Positions 16,066 through 24,670 of a stretch of DNA of 29,897 bases are shown here, piece by piece; position 1 is the first letter of the stretch; every line of letters begins with the position of its first letter. The notes under the pieces were generated by a model. The model made no database searches, was not told where the DNA came from, and worked only from the letters and a program-made list of their open reading frames with translations. Origin of the DNA: DATKQY01 sp035532475 (GTDB taxonomy: Bacteria; Actinomycetota; Acidimicrobiia; Acidimicrobiales; Bog-793); NCBI GenBank assembly GCA_035532475.1, contig DATKQY010000014.1, forward strand, positions 1-29,897. The letters run 5' to 3'. Position numbers and translations under genes: made by a program.

Positions 16066-17775
16066 GTGAGCCCGACCGCGCTGTCACCGGCCGCGTGGGA
16101 GCGCAACGTCGAGGAGCTGGCGGAGGGCGCCCCTCTGGACGTCCTCGTGGTCGGCGGGGGCATCGTCGGCTCCGGTGCCGCGCTCGACGCCGCCTCGCGG
16201 GGCCTTCGTGTCGGGCTCGTCGAGGCCCAGGACTGGTCGGCGGGGACCTCCAGCCGCTCGAGCAAGCTGATCCACGGGGGACTGCGCTACCTCGAGATGT
16301 TCGACTTCGCGCTGGTGCGCGAGGCGCTGCGGGAGCGGGCCCTGCTGCTGCGGCTCGCGCCGCACCTCGTCCGCCCGACGCCGTTCCTCTTCCCGCTCAC
16401 CCGGCGGGTGTGGGAGCGGGCGTACGTCGGCGCGGGAGTCGGCCTGTACGACCTGCTCGCGCGCTCGTCGAGGTCCGGCGGCGCCCTGCCCCGGCACCGC
16501 CAGCTCACGCGGCGCTCGGCGCTGCGGGTCGCGCCAGGTCTCCGCCCGGACGCCCTCATCGGCGCCATCCAGTACTACGACGCCCGCGTCGACGACTCCC
16601 GGTTCGCGCTGGCCGTGGTGCGCACCGCCGCCGACCACGGCGCCCTGGCGGTGAACCGCGTGGCGGTCGTCGGGCTCGTCCGGGAGGGGGAGGCGGTCGT
16701 CGGCGCGCGCCTGCGCCTCCTCGAGACGGGCCGGGAGATCGAGGCACGTGCCAAGGCCGTGCTGCTCGCCACCGGCGTGTGGACCGAGGAGGTCGAGGCG
16801 CTCGCCGGGCGGGAGCAGCCGCTTCGCGTCCGGCCGTCGAAGGGCGTGCACATCGTGGTGGCGCGCGAGCGCATCGACTCCTCGTCGGCGCTCATCGTCC
16901 CGACGGAGAAGAGCGTGCTGTTCGTCATCCCCTGGGGCGAGCACTGGGTGATCGGCACCACCGACACGCCGTGGGAGTACGACAAGGCCCGGCCGGCGGC
17001 CAGCGCGGCGGACGTCGACTACCTGCTCGAACGGGTCAACCGCGTGCTCGCCTCGCCGATCGGGGCGGCGGATGTCGTCGCGGTCTACGCCGGGCTGCGA
17101 CCCCTCATCGCCGGCGCCGCCGAGGAGACGACCAGGTTGTCGCGCGAGCACGCGGTCGGACGTCCCGCCCCGGGGCTCGTCGTCGTGTCGGGGGGGAAGT
17201 ACACGACCTACCGGGTGATGGCAAGCGACGCGCTCGACGCCGTCGTCGACCATGTCGGGCTCGACGCGCGCCCGTCGCGCACGGCCTCGATCCCGCTCCT
17301 CGGGGGTGAGGGCTTCGCCGCCGCCTGGGCCGACCGCTCCGAGCTGGCGCGTCGCTCTGGTCTCGGGACCGACGTGGTGGAGCACCTGCTCGGGCGCTAC
17401 GGCTCGCTCGCCGGGGAGGTCCTCGCCCTCGCGGGCCCGGATCCCTCCCTCGCCCTCGGCATCGCCGGCGCCGAGCGGTACCTGCGCGCCGAGGTGGTCT
17501 ACGCGGTGACCCACGAGGGGGCGCGCCACCTCGAGGACGTCCTCGCCCGGCGGACCCGGGCCGCCATCGAGACGGGCGACCGGGGCGCGGCGGCCGCCGA
17601 GGACGTCGCCGCGCTGATGGCACCCCATCTCGGCTGGGACGATGCCCGGACCCGCGAGGAGGTCGCGAGCTACCGGCTGCAGGTCGAGGCGGAGCGGGCG
17701 GCGCAGCGCCAGCCCGACGACCGCGCGGCCGACGAGGCGATGCGCGGCGCCCCGGCGCTGCTCCCGCTTCCCTGA
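16066..17775 (+). CDS. glpD: FAD-dependent glycerol-3-phosphate dehydrogenase
   Basis: The 569-residue enzyme oxidises sn-glycerol 3-phosphate to dihydroxyacetone phosphate and passes electrons to quinones at the membrane. The FAD dinucleotide fold is VLVVGGGIVGSG near residues 25-36. The GlpD signatures GTSSRSSKLIHGGLRYLE and VIPWGEHWVIGTTDTPWEYD follow, and a C-terminal DAO_C domain ends with MAPHLGWDDARTREEVASY. The length is typical. GTG 16066 has no clear ribosome binding site, and other nearby starts are possible. The glycerol kinase gene begins 5 bases after the stop, forming a glycerol catabolic operon. No glpF is seen. Confidence 0.93.
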   Translation: MSPTALSPAAWERNVEELAEGAPLDVLVVGGGIVGSGAALDAASRGLRVGLVEAQDWSAGTSSRSSKLIHGGLRYLEMFDFALVREALRERALLLRLAPHLVRPTPFLFPLTRRVWERAYVGAGVGLYDLLARSSRSGGALPRHRQLTRRSALRVAPGLRPDALIGAIQYYDARVDDSRFALAVVRTAADHGALAVNRVAVVGLVREGEAVVGARLRLLETGREIEARAKAVLLATGVWTEEVEALAGREQPLRVRPSKGVHIVVARERIDSSSALIVPTEKSVLFVIPWGEHWVIGTTDTPWEYDKARPAASAADVDYLLERVNRVLASPIGAADVVAVYAGLRPLIAGAAEETTRLSREHAVGRPAPGLVVVSGGKYTTYRVMASDALDAVVDHVGLDARPSRTASIPLLGGEGFAAAWADRSELARRSGLGTDVVEHLLGRYGSLAGEVLALAGPDPSLALGIAGAERYLRAEVVYAVTHEGARHLEDVLARRTRAAIETGDRGAAAAEDVAALMAPHLGWDDARTREEVASYRLQVEAERAAQRQPDDRAADEAMRGAPALLPLP

Positions 17776-17779
17776 GCCC

Positions 17780-19282
17780 GTGCCGCCGTTGCCCTCCCAC
17801 GTCCTCGCCATCGACCAGGGCACGACCGGGACGCGGGTGCTCGTCGTCGACGCGCGCGGCGAGGTCACGGGGCAGGCCTACGCCGAGCACCGCCAGCACT
17901 ACCCGCGACCCGGCTGGGTGGAGCACGACCCCGAGGAGCTCTGGGAGCGTGTCGTCGGGTGCTGCCGCGCCGCGGTGGCCGACGCCGGCGTCGATCCCGG
18001 CGACCTCGCCGGCCTCGGGATCACGAACCAGCGCGAGACGACGATCTTGTGGGAGCGCGCGAGCGGCCGGCCCGTCCACAACGCCCTCGTCTGGCAGGAT
18101 CTGCGCAGCGCGGACCTCTGCCGACGCCTCGAGGCGGAGGGCGCCGGCGAGCTGGTCGCCGAGCGGACCGGGCTCGTGCTCGATCCCTACTTCTCCGGGA
18201 CGAAGGTGGCCTGGCTCCTCGAGCACGTCGACGGTCTGCGCTCGCGCGCCGAGAGGGGGGAGCTGTGCTTTGGGACGGTCGACTCGTGGCTCGTCTGGAA
18301 GCTCACCGGGGGCGCCGTGCACGTGACGGACCCGACGAACGCCTCCCGCACCCTGCTGATGGACCTGCGGACCCTGGACTACGACGAGGAGCTCCTCGAG
18401 CTGCTCGGCGTGCCGAGCCCGCTCCTGCCGGAGATCCGCCCGTCCGGCGCCGTCCTCGGCGAGACGGTGACCGAGCTGCTCGGCGTGCGCCTGCCAGTCG
18501 CCGGCGTGCTCGGCGACCAGCAGTCCGCGCTCTTCGCCCAGGCGTGCTTCTCCCCGGGCCAGGCCAAGAACACCTACGGGACGGGCTCGTTCGTGCTCGC
18601 CAACACCGGCTCGGCGCCGGTCGAGGCTCGTGGAGCGCTGCTCGCGACGGTGGCGCTCGGCCTCGCCGCCGGCGCCGAGTACGCGCTCGAGGGCTCGATC
18701 TTCGCAACGGGCGCCGCCGTGCAGTGGCTGCGCGACGGCCTCGGGGTGATCCACGAGGCCGCCGAGACCGAGACGCTCGCGGCGAGCCTCGCCGGCAACG
18801 ACGACGTCTGGTTCGTGCCGGCGCTCGCGGGCCTCGGCGCGCCCTACTGGGACCCCACCGCCCGTGGCACGCTGCTCGGGGTGACACGCGCGACGACGCG
18901 GGCCCACCTGGCGCGTGCGGTCCTTGAGGGGATCGCCTGGCGCACCCGCGACGTGACCGAGGCGATGGCGGCGGCCGGGCGCCCGGTGGAGGAGCTGCGC
19001 GCCGACGGCGGGGCGGCCTCCAACGCCTGGCTGATGCAGTTCCAGGCCGACGTGCTCGGAGTGCCCGTCGACGTGGCGGCGCACACCGAGACGACCTCGC
19101 TCGGCGCGGCCTACCTCGCCGGCCTGACGACCGGAGTGTGGCGCGACCGGGCCGAGGTGGCGACGCTCCGGCGGACCGGCCGGCGCTTCGAGCCGTCCTC
19201 CTCGCCGGCGGCGGCCGGTCGCGACGAGCTCTACGCGCGCTGGCGCCAGGCGGTGGCGCGGGCGGAGGGCTGGGCGGGCTGA
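17780..19282 (+). CDS. glpK: Glycerol kinase
   Basis: The 500-residue FGGY kinase phosphorylates glycerol to sn-glycerol 3-phosphate for GlpD. Signatures in order: LAIDQGTTGTRVLVVD (residues 8-23), GITNQRETTILWERASGRP, WQDLRSADLC, VHVTDPTNASRTLLMDL, GDQQSALFAQACFSPGQAKN, and TTSLGAAYLAG near the C-terminus. The length equals the family norm. GTG 17780 follows the glpD stop by 4 bases; the open frame upstream is antisense-like within glpD. A strong hairpin closes the operon. Confidence 0.94.
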   Translation: MPPLPSHVLAIDQGTTGTRVLVVDARGEVTGQAYAEHRQHYPRPGWVEHDPEELWERVVGCCRAAVADAGVDPGDLAGLGITNQRETTILWERASGRPVHNALVWQDLRSADLCRRLEAEGAGELVAERTGLVLDPYFSGTKVAWLLEHVDGLRSRAERGELCFGTVDSWLVWKLTGGAVHVTDPTNASRTLLMDLRTLDYDEELLELLGVPSPLLPEIRPSGAVLGETVTELLGVRLPVAGVLGDQQSALFAQACFSPGQAKNTYGTGSFVLANTGSAPVEARGALLATVALGLAAGAEYALEGSIFATGAAVQWLRDGLGVIHEAAETETLAASLAGNDDVWFVPALAGLGAPYWDPTARGTLLGVTRATTRAHLARAVLEGIAWRTRDVTEAMAAAGRPVEELRADGGAASNAWLMQFQADVLGVPVDVAAHTETTSLGAAYLAGLTTGVWRDRAEVATLRRTGRRFEPSSSPAAAGRDELYARWRQAVARAEGWAG

Positions 19283-19288
19283 GCGGTA

Positions 19289-19309
19289 CGGGCCCGGCGA
19301 CCGGGCCCG
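19289..19309 (+). terminator. Hairpin terminator after glpK
   Basis: CGGGCCCGG at 19289-19297 and CCGGGCCCG at 19301-19309 form a perfect 9-bp stem with a 3-base loop, seven bases after the glpK stop. No U-tract follows, as is common for hairpins in GC-rich Actinomycetota. Confidence 0.6.
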
Positions 19310-19333
19310 GAAAGGGCGGTGCCGACCCAGGGC

Positions 19334-19339
19334 TACCCT
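19334..19339 (+). promoter_or_regulatory. Candidate -10 box for the MFS gene
   Basis: TACCCT followed by exactly 6 bases and GTG 19346, the same arrangement as at the exonuclease gene. It supports GTG 19346 over GTG 19319. Confidence 0.5.
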
Positions 19340-19345
19340 CGGTCC

Positions 19346-20722
19346 GTGGCGAGGATGCGGCTGTTCGGGCTGCCGGCGGAGCGACGATCCCGGCGCCTCG
19401 TCGTCGCGCTCTCCTTCGCCACCTTGTTGCTCTGGATCGGCGGGAGCGCGATCCTCCCGCTGCTGCCGACGTACCTGCGCCGCCACGGGTCGAGCGCGGC
19501 GCTCGTCGGGATCGTCATGGCGACGTACTTCGCCGCGAGCGTGCTCACCCAGTACCCGGTCGGGCGCCTCTCCGACCGGATCGGGCGGCGGCCGATCATC
19601 CTCGGCGGCCTGATCGTCTTTGCTGTCGGCAGCGTGGGCTTCGCGCTGACCTCCGGGCCCGAGCCGGCGATCGTCTTCCGCGCGCTGCAGGGCGTCGGCG
19701 CCGGCGCCGTGACGGTGGCCTCGGCCGCCATCCTCGGGACGGAGCTGGCGCTCGACGAGCGCGGCGGGGCGTTCGGTGCCCTCTACGGCAGCCAGATGCT
19801 CGCCCTCGCCATCGGGCCGCTCCTCGGCACGCTCGGCGGCATCTCCTCGATGGGCCTGCTCTTCGTGAGCGCCGCGGTCGCGGCGGGCTTCGCCGCGCTG
19901 CCGGTCCTCGTCTCGGTGGCCGAGAGCCGACCGGGCGCCCTCGTAGGCGCACCGGCCGGCCCCCGCGACGAGCGCACCGAGGAGCTGGAGGCGCTCGCCG
20001 CGTGCGCGCCCGCCGCGGTGGCCCGCAGGGGGAGCCGTGCCCACCTGAGGATCACGCCCGCGCTCGTCGGTGTCGTGCTCGTCTTCGCGGCGAGCGGGCT
20101 CCTCGGTGGCGTCTACGAGTCGTGCTGGACGCTGCTCCTCCAGCTGCGCCGTGCCACGACGTTCGAGATCGGCCTCTCCTGGACGCTGTTCGCGCTGCCC
20201 TTCGCGGTGCTCTCCGTGCCCGCAGGCCGGCTGGCCCAGCGCTTCGACCGGCGCGGCCTCACCCTCGGTGCGCTCGCGGTGTCGATCGGCTTCTGCGTCC
20301 TCTACCCGTTCCTCCACTCGGTGCCGGCGCTCCTCGGCTTCGCGGTGCTCGAGGCGGCGGGTTCGGTGATCGGCTCGCCGGCGGCGGTGCTCGTGCTCAC
20401 CGAGCACGTCCCGGCCGAGGTCCAAGGCGAGGCGCAGGGCGCCGTCGAGACCGCCAGGACCGCCGCGACGGCGCTCGCCGCGGCGGCGAGCGGCGCGCTC
20501 TTCGGCGTCGACCCGGCGTTGCCGTTCGTCGTCGTGGCCGGCGTCGTGACGCTCGCCTGCGCCGTCATCGCCCGGTCGTGGCGGACCGTCCCCGGGCGTG
20601 CGGTCGCGCGGCTCGCACCGGCGAGCGCCCCCGGCGGGGGGGAGGCGATCCCCGGTGCGCCGCGTCCGACGCAGCCGCGCCTGCTCGCCGGCGCTCAGCC
20701 GCCCCCGTCGCTCGAGAAGTAG
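19346..20722 (+). CDS. Major facilitator superfamily transporter
   Basis: The 458-residue membrane protein has about twelve transmembrane helices. The MFS motif A is GRLSDRIGRRPII near residues 70-83, and an equivalent GRLAQRFDRRGL loop starts the second half. A central cytoplasmic loop (about 190-230) is charged. The C-terminal 45 residues are Pro/Ala-rich and probably disordered. The substrate is unknown; the sequence is closest in style to drug/sugar efflux-type MFS proteins. GTG 19346 is chosen from the upstream TACCCT box. The last 28 bases overlap the tail of the convergent oxidoreductase gene. Confidence 0.85.
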   Translation: MARMRLFGLPAERRSRRLVVALSFATLLLWIGGSAILPLLPTYLRRHGSSAALVGIVMATYFAASVLTQYPVGRLSDRIGRRPIILGGLIVFAVGSVGFALTSGPEPAIVFRALQGVGAGAVTVASAAILGTELALDERGGAFGALYGSQMLALAIGPLLGTLGGISSMGLLFVSAAVAAGFAALPVLVSVAESRPGALVGAPAGPRDERTEELEALAACAPAAVARRGSRAHLRITPALVGVVLVFAASGLLGGVYESCWTLLLQLRRATTFEIGLSWTLFALPFAVLSVPAGRLAQRFDRRGLTLGALAVSIGFCVLYPFLHSVPALLGFAVLEAAGSVIGSPAAVLVLTEHVPAEVQGEAQGAVETARTAATALAAAASGALFGVDPALPFVVVAGVVTLACAVIARSWRTVPGRAVARLAPASAPGGGEAIPGAPRPTQPRLLAGAQPPPSLEK

Positions 20723-22104
20723 CTCTCCACCAGCTCGAGCCAGACCTCCGACAACGTCGGGAAGGCGGCGACGGCGTGGCGGAGGCGCTCGAGGGGGACC
20801 TGGCCGGCCACGGCGATCGTGGCCGCGTGGAGCAGCTCGCCCGTGCCCGGGCCGGTGAACGTGGCGCCGACGGGCACCCCGGCCGAGGAGTCGACGACGA
20901 GCTGGCACGTCCCCGTCACGCCCTCGCCGATGATCGCGGCCGCGGCGACTGAGCTCGTCGCGACGCGCAGCACCCGTACCGCGAGGCCCTTGCCCCGCGC
21001 CTCGGACTCGGTGAGGCCCACCGACGCGACCTGGGGGTCGGTGAAGATGACGCTCGTCACCGGCCCGTCGTCGGCACCGACGCCGACGTCCTCGCCGAGG
21101 ATGGCCCGCACGGCGATGCGCGCCTGGTACTTCCCCATGTGGGTGAGCAGGGCGCGGCCGTTGACGTCGCCGATCGCGTAGAGCCAGCCGCCCGGGACCC
21201 CGCTGACGCGGAGCCGGCCGTCGACGGTGAGGTAGCGGCCCGGCTCGAGGCCGACCGCCTCGAGGCCGACGTCGGCGGTGCGCGGGCGCCGTCCCGTCGC
21301 GACGAGGAGCTCGTCGCCCGTCACGCTCGAGCCGTCGGCCAGGGAGACGACGACGGGCCGGCCGGGGGCGTCGCGGCGGACCGCCACGACGGCGACGCCG
21401 CTCCGCACGGCGATCCCCTCGGCCTCGAACGCGGCCCGGACCTCCTCGGAGGCGAACGGTTCGGCCCGGGGCAGGAGCCGTTCCCCTCCCTCGACGACCG
21501 TCACCTCGCGGCTGCCGAGGCGGCGCCAGGCCTGCGCCAGCTCGACGCCGACGACACCGCCGCCGAGGACGACCAGGCGCTCGGGCACCACCTTCGCGGC
21601 CGTCGCCTCGCGGTTGTCCCAGAACCGGGTCGACGCCAGCCCTTCGATCGGCGGGACGGCGGTGGCGGAGCCGGTCGCGAGCACGACGGCACGCCGGGCG
21701 ACGAGGCGCCGGATCCCCCCGCCGGGCGACTCGACGTCGACGCTGCGCTCACCGACGAGGCGCCCGCGGCCGCGCACGAGCTCAGCGCCGGCCGAGTTGA
21801 GCCACTCCACCTGGCCGTGGTCGTCCCAGCCGGCGGTCACCCAGTCGCGGCGCGCCAGCGCGGCGCTCGCGTCGAGCTCGCCGGTCATCGCCTCGCGCGC
21901 TCCCGGGACCGATCGGGCGTCGGCGAGCACCTGACCGGGACGGATGAGCGTCTTGCTCGGCATGCAGGCCCAGTAGGAGCACTCGCCGCCGACGAGCTCG
22001 GACTCGACGAGCGCGGTGTTGAGGCCGGCATCGGTGGCCCGTCCCACCGCGTGCTCGCCGGCGGGTCCGCCACCGATGACGATGACGTCGTACTCCTCGG
22101 GCAT
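20695..22104 (-). CDS. FAD-dependent pyridine nucleotide-disulfide oxidoreductase
   Basis: The 469-residue flavoprotein has an N-terminal FAD motif VIVIGGGPAGEHAV (residues 7-20), a redox-active pair C42-x4-C47 in GGECSYWACMPSK, an NAD(P) fold LVVLGGGVVGVELAQ in mid-sequence, the second FAD motif LYAIGDVNG, and a C-terminal dimerisation domain. It resembles dihydrolipoamide dehydrogenase and mercuric reductase. The catalytic His of the HPTLSE motif in Lpd is Phe here (AFPTLSEVW), arguing against a classical Lpd. Physiological substrate unknown. ATG 22104 has a strong GAGGAGG ribosome binding site about 8 bases upstream. The gene is divergent from the channel-like gene. Confidence 0.87.
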   Translation of the reverse strand: MPEEYDVIVIGGGPAGEHAVGRATDAGLNTALVESELVGGECSYWACMPSKTLIRPGQVLADARSVPGAREAMTGELDASAALARRDWVTAGWDDHGQVEWLNSAGAELVRGRGRLVGERSVDVESPGGGIRRLVARRAVVLATGSATAVPPIEGLASTRFWDNREATAAKVVPERLVVLGGGVVGVELAQAWRRLGSREVTVVEGGERLLPRAEPFASEEVRAAFEAEGIAVRSGVAVVAVRRDAPGRPVVVSLADGSSVTGDELLVATGRRPRTADVGLEAVGLEPGRYLTVDGRLRVSGVPGGWLYAIGDVNGRALLTHMGKYQARIAVRAILGEDVGVGADDGPVTSVIFTDPQVASVGLTESEARGKGLAVRVLRVATSSVAAAAIIGEGVTGTCQLVVDSSAGVPVGATFTGPGTGELLHAATIAVAGQVPLERLRHAVAAFPTLSEVWLELVESYFSSDGGG

Positions 22105-22218
22105 CGGTGTCGCCTCCTCGGGCTCGGGTCCACCAGTCTCCCTTCCCTCGGGTCGGGCCGCCCATGCCCGCCGACGGGCCGGGCGGCGCGCACCCGGCGC
22201 CAGGGCAGCGCCGGCCGA

Positions 22219-22224
22219 TAGGGT
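22219..22224 (+). promoter_or_regulatory. Candidate -10 box for the channel-like gene
   Basis: TAGGGT followed by 7 bases and ATG 22232. No ribosome binding site is visible, consistent with a leaderless message. Confidence 0.5.
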
Positions 22225-22231
22225 CCGCACC

Positions 22232-23425
22232 ATGCTGCTCCTGGTCCGGGTGCTCGCGGCCGCCGCGGGCGTCGTCTTGGTGGGCGTCGTCCTCGGCTCC
22301 GCCGTGCGCACCATCGTGCTGCCGCGGGCCGTCCAGTCGCGCATCGCCCGATCGCTCTTCGTCCTCGTGCGCGGCGCGCTCGGCCTCCGCCTCGGCAGGG
22401 CCCCGAGCTTCGCCAGGCGGGATCACGTGTTCGCGGCCCTCGGCCCCCTCTACCTGCTCGCCCTCGTCACGACCTGGCTCGGCCTGGTCTGGGCCGGCTT
22501 TGCGGGCGTGGTCTGGGCGATCGACCAGGAAGGTGCCGGCAGGGTCTTCGTGGGCTCGATCTCCTCGCTCACCACGCTCGGCTTCGAACGGCCGCCGGGG
22601 ACCCCCGCCGAGCTCGCCGCCGGCATGGAGGCGATCGTCGGCCTCGCGCTGCTCGCGCTGCTCATCAGCTACCTGCCGACCGTCTACGCATCCTTCTCCC
22701 GCCGCGAGGCGGCCGTCGGCAAGCTGTCGCTGCGGGCCGGCGTGCCGCCGAGTGGAGCGCAGCTGCTCGCCTGGACCTGGCGCTTCGACCGCTTCGAGGA
22801 CCTGACGCAGGTCTGGCGCTCGTGGGAGGAGTGGTTCACCGAGCTGAGCGAGACCCACACCAGCTTCCCGGTCCTGTCGTACTTCCGCTCGCCGTTCCCC
22901 GGGCAGTCGTGGCTGACGGCGGCCGGCGCGGTGCTCGACGGCGCGTCGCTCCGCTGTGCGGCGTTCGACGGCCCGCGCGACATCGACGCCGAGCTGTGCA
23001 TCAGGGCGGGCTACGTGGCCCTTCGCGCCGTGGCGAGCACCCAGCGCATCCCCTACGATGCCGACCCGCGCCAGGATGCGCCGATCACCCTCGTGCGGGA
23101 GGAGCTCGACGACGCCTTGGACCTCTTCGCCGAGGTCGGCATGCCGCTGCGACAGGACCGCGGGGAGATCTGGCGAGACTTCTCGGGATGGCGGGTCAAC
23201 TACGACCAGGTGCTCGTCTCGCTCGCCACGAGCATCATGGCCCCCTTCGCCCCCTGGTCGTCCGACCGCTCGGTGCGCCGCTTCCGAAAGCCGCCGCTGC
23301 GCTCGCCGCGGCTGCGCCAGCCGAGCGGGCCCGACGACCTGTGGGGATGGGGCGTCGGTGGGACGGCGCGCGGACTCCCAGACGAGACCGGCCGTGAAGC
23401 GGAGCCGCCCGGCCGCGACGTGTAA
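22232..23425 (+). CDS. Potassium-channel-like membrane protein with altered filter
   Basis: The 397-residue protein has an N-terminal helix (3-25), a second hydrophobic helix (about 66-97), a pore-loop-like segment GSISSLTTLGFE (108-119), and another helix (about 130-153). This matches the M1-P-M2 layout of ion-channel (Ion_trans_2-like) pores. The filter reads TLGFE where potassium channels have T-x-G-[YF]-G, so the last Gly is Glu and conduction or selectivity is uncertain. Residues 155-360 are cytoplasmic and soluble, with many Trp and charged positions and no RCK/TrkA-N nucleotide motif that I can see. The C-terminus is Arg/Pro/Gly-rich. ATG 22232 is supported by the TAGGGT box. Confidence 0.65.
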   Translation: MLLLVRVLAAAAGVVLVGVVLGSAVRTIVLPRAVQSRIARSLFVLVRGALGLRLGRAPSFARRDHVFAALGPLYLLALVTTWLGLVWAGFAGVVWAIDQEGAGRVFVGSISSLTTLGFERPPGTPAELAAGMEAIVGLALLALLISYLPTVYASFSRREAAVGKLSLRAGVPPSGAQLLAWTWRFDRFEDLTQVWRSWEEWFTELSETHTSFPVLSYFRSPFPGQSWLTAAGAVLDGASLRCAAFDGPRDIDAELCIRAGYVALRAVASTQRIPYDADPRQDAPITLVREELDDALDLFAEVGMPLRQDRGEIWRDFSGWRVNYDQVLVSLATSIMAPFAPWSSDRSVRRFRKPPLRSPRLRQPSGPDDLWGWGVGGTARGLPDETGREAEPPGRDV

Positions 23426-23608
23426 CGCGCGGCCCGGCCGGGAAGACTGGACCAGGGGAGGACACGCGGCCGGTGCTCCGGCGACGTGATGCTGCCGGGC
23501 ATCAGGGTGGGGAACCCGGCAAGGCCGCCGAGGGTCTGCAGTAGGTTACTAATCTGACCGGCTAGATCATCTTTTGGCGCCGCAGTCTCGCGCCCCGGAG
23601 GAGGAACG

Positions 23609-24544
23609 ATGGGATCACCCCGCAGGCTGCTGGCGAGCCTCGTGCTGATCGCGGGCGCGCTGACGGCGGCGACGGCGCCGGCGCTCGCCGCGACGAGCCG
23701 GGTGCGCACGGCGGCGGCCACGAAGGCCAAGCTGCCGACGATCGTGATCGGTTCGACGAACTTCACGGAGCAGTTCATCGTCGCCAACCTCTACGGCGAC
23801 GTGCTCCAGCACGCCGGCTACACGGTGCAGGTGAAGCCGAACCTCGGCACCCGCGCCGCGGTGGTGCCGGCGCTCGAGCATGGCGCGCTCGACCTCGAGC
23901 CCGACTACGCGGGCACGCTGCTGCTCTACCTCGACTCGAACGCCGGCAAGAAGGCGAACGTGATCACGAGCGCCGTGAAGAGCCTGAAGAGCACGCTCGG
24001 CAAGCACGGGGTCACCGTGCTCGACCCGGCCCCGGCGATCGACACGAACGTCTTCGCCGTGACGAAGGCGACGGCGCAGAAGTACCACCTCACCACGCTG
24101 TCGAGCCTGAAGCCCGTCGCGTCGAAGCTGGTCCTCGGCGGCCCCGCCGAGTGCCCGACGAACGCGACGTGCGAGGCCGGTCTCGAGAAGGTCTACGGCC
24201 TGCGCTTCAAGGCGTTCGAGTCGACCGACGAGGCCGGCCCGATCAGCGTTGCGGCGCTGAAGAACGGCACCGTCCAGGTCGTCGAGTTCTTCTCGAGCGA
24301 CGGCAACATCGTGCGCAACCACTTCGTCCAGCTGACCGATGACAAGCACCTCCAGGCGGCCGACCAGCTCATCCCCGTCATCCGGAAGTCCTTCGACGTC
24401 CCGGGCGTGGCGGCTGCGCTGAACTCGCTGTCGCGAAAGCTCACCACGGCGGCGCTGTCGAACCTGAACATCAAGGTGGACGTCCAGCAGCAGAGCCCGG
24501 CGGCGGTCGCGAGGGCGTGGCTCAAGCAGAAGGGCCTGATCTGA
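23609..24544 (+). CDS. Glycine betaine/choline-type ABC substrate-binding protein (ProX/OsmF-like), orphan
   Basis: The 311-residue protein has a Sec signal (MGSPRR, hydrophobic core, APALA region near 23-27) and then the OpuAC/ProX-type domain. IGSTNFTEQFIVANLYGD, NLGTRAAVVPALEHG and LDLEPDYAGTLLLYL are typical of quaternary-ammonium binding proteins. There is no lipobox Cys, as in the LivK-type protein, and two mature Cys may form a disulfide (AECPTNATCEAG). The ribosome binding site GGAGGA lies directly before ATG 23609. No permease or ATPase gene is adjacent, so its partners must be elsewhere. It is the last chromosomal-looking gene before the island. Confidence 0.86.
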   Translation: MGSPRRLLASLVLIAGALTAATAPALAATSRVRTAAATKAKLPTIVIGSTNFTEQFIVANLYGDVLQHAGYTVQVKPNLGTRAAVVPALEHGALDLEPDYAGTLLLYLDSNAGKKANVITSAVKSLKSTLGKHGVTVLDPAPAIDTNVFAVTKATAQKYHLTTLSSLKPVASKLVLGGPAECPTNATCEAGLEKVYGLRFKAFESTDEAGPISVAALKNGTVQVVEFFSSDGNIVRNHFVQLTDDKHLQAADQLIPVIRKSFDVPGVAAALNSLSRKLTTAALSNLNIKVDVQQQSPAAVARAWLKQKGLI

Positions 24545-24670
24545 GTAGGGCAGTCCCGCTACCTGCGGAAACGCTCAGAATGGGCCGCTGAGCTGGCCTG
24601 ACGGCTAACTGGCCTTGCCCGTCGTTTACCGGTCTTTGCCGACCTGCTGTGTCAGATCCGTGTCAGATCA
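24545..24670. other. Junction between chromosome and island, with short tandem repeat
   Basis: Gene content and base composition change here. Two copies of GTGTCAGATC, 11 bases apart (24649-24658 and 24660-24669), form a short tandem repeat. No tRNA is recognisable. An attachment site is possible but not shown. Confidence 0.35.

Noticed and set aside
15584..16069. Plus-strand open frame of 161 codons upstream of glpD
   Set aside because: Low-complexity translation, no ribosome binding site, and competing frames on the other strand; treated as spacer.
16084..17868. Minus-strand open frame of 594 codons
   Set aside because: Antisense shadow of glpD; low-complexity Arg/Asp/Gly composition.
17105..20908. 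Minus-strand open frame of 1267 codons
   Set aside because: It is antisense to glpD, glpK and the MFS gene, all with clear family motifs. The translation is Arg/Gly/Ala-rich with no domain.
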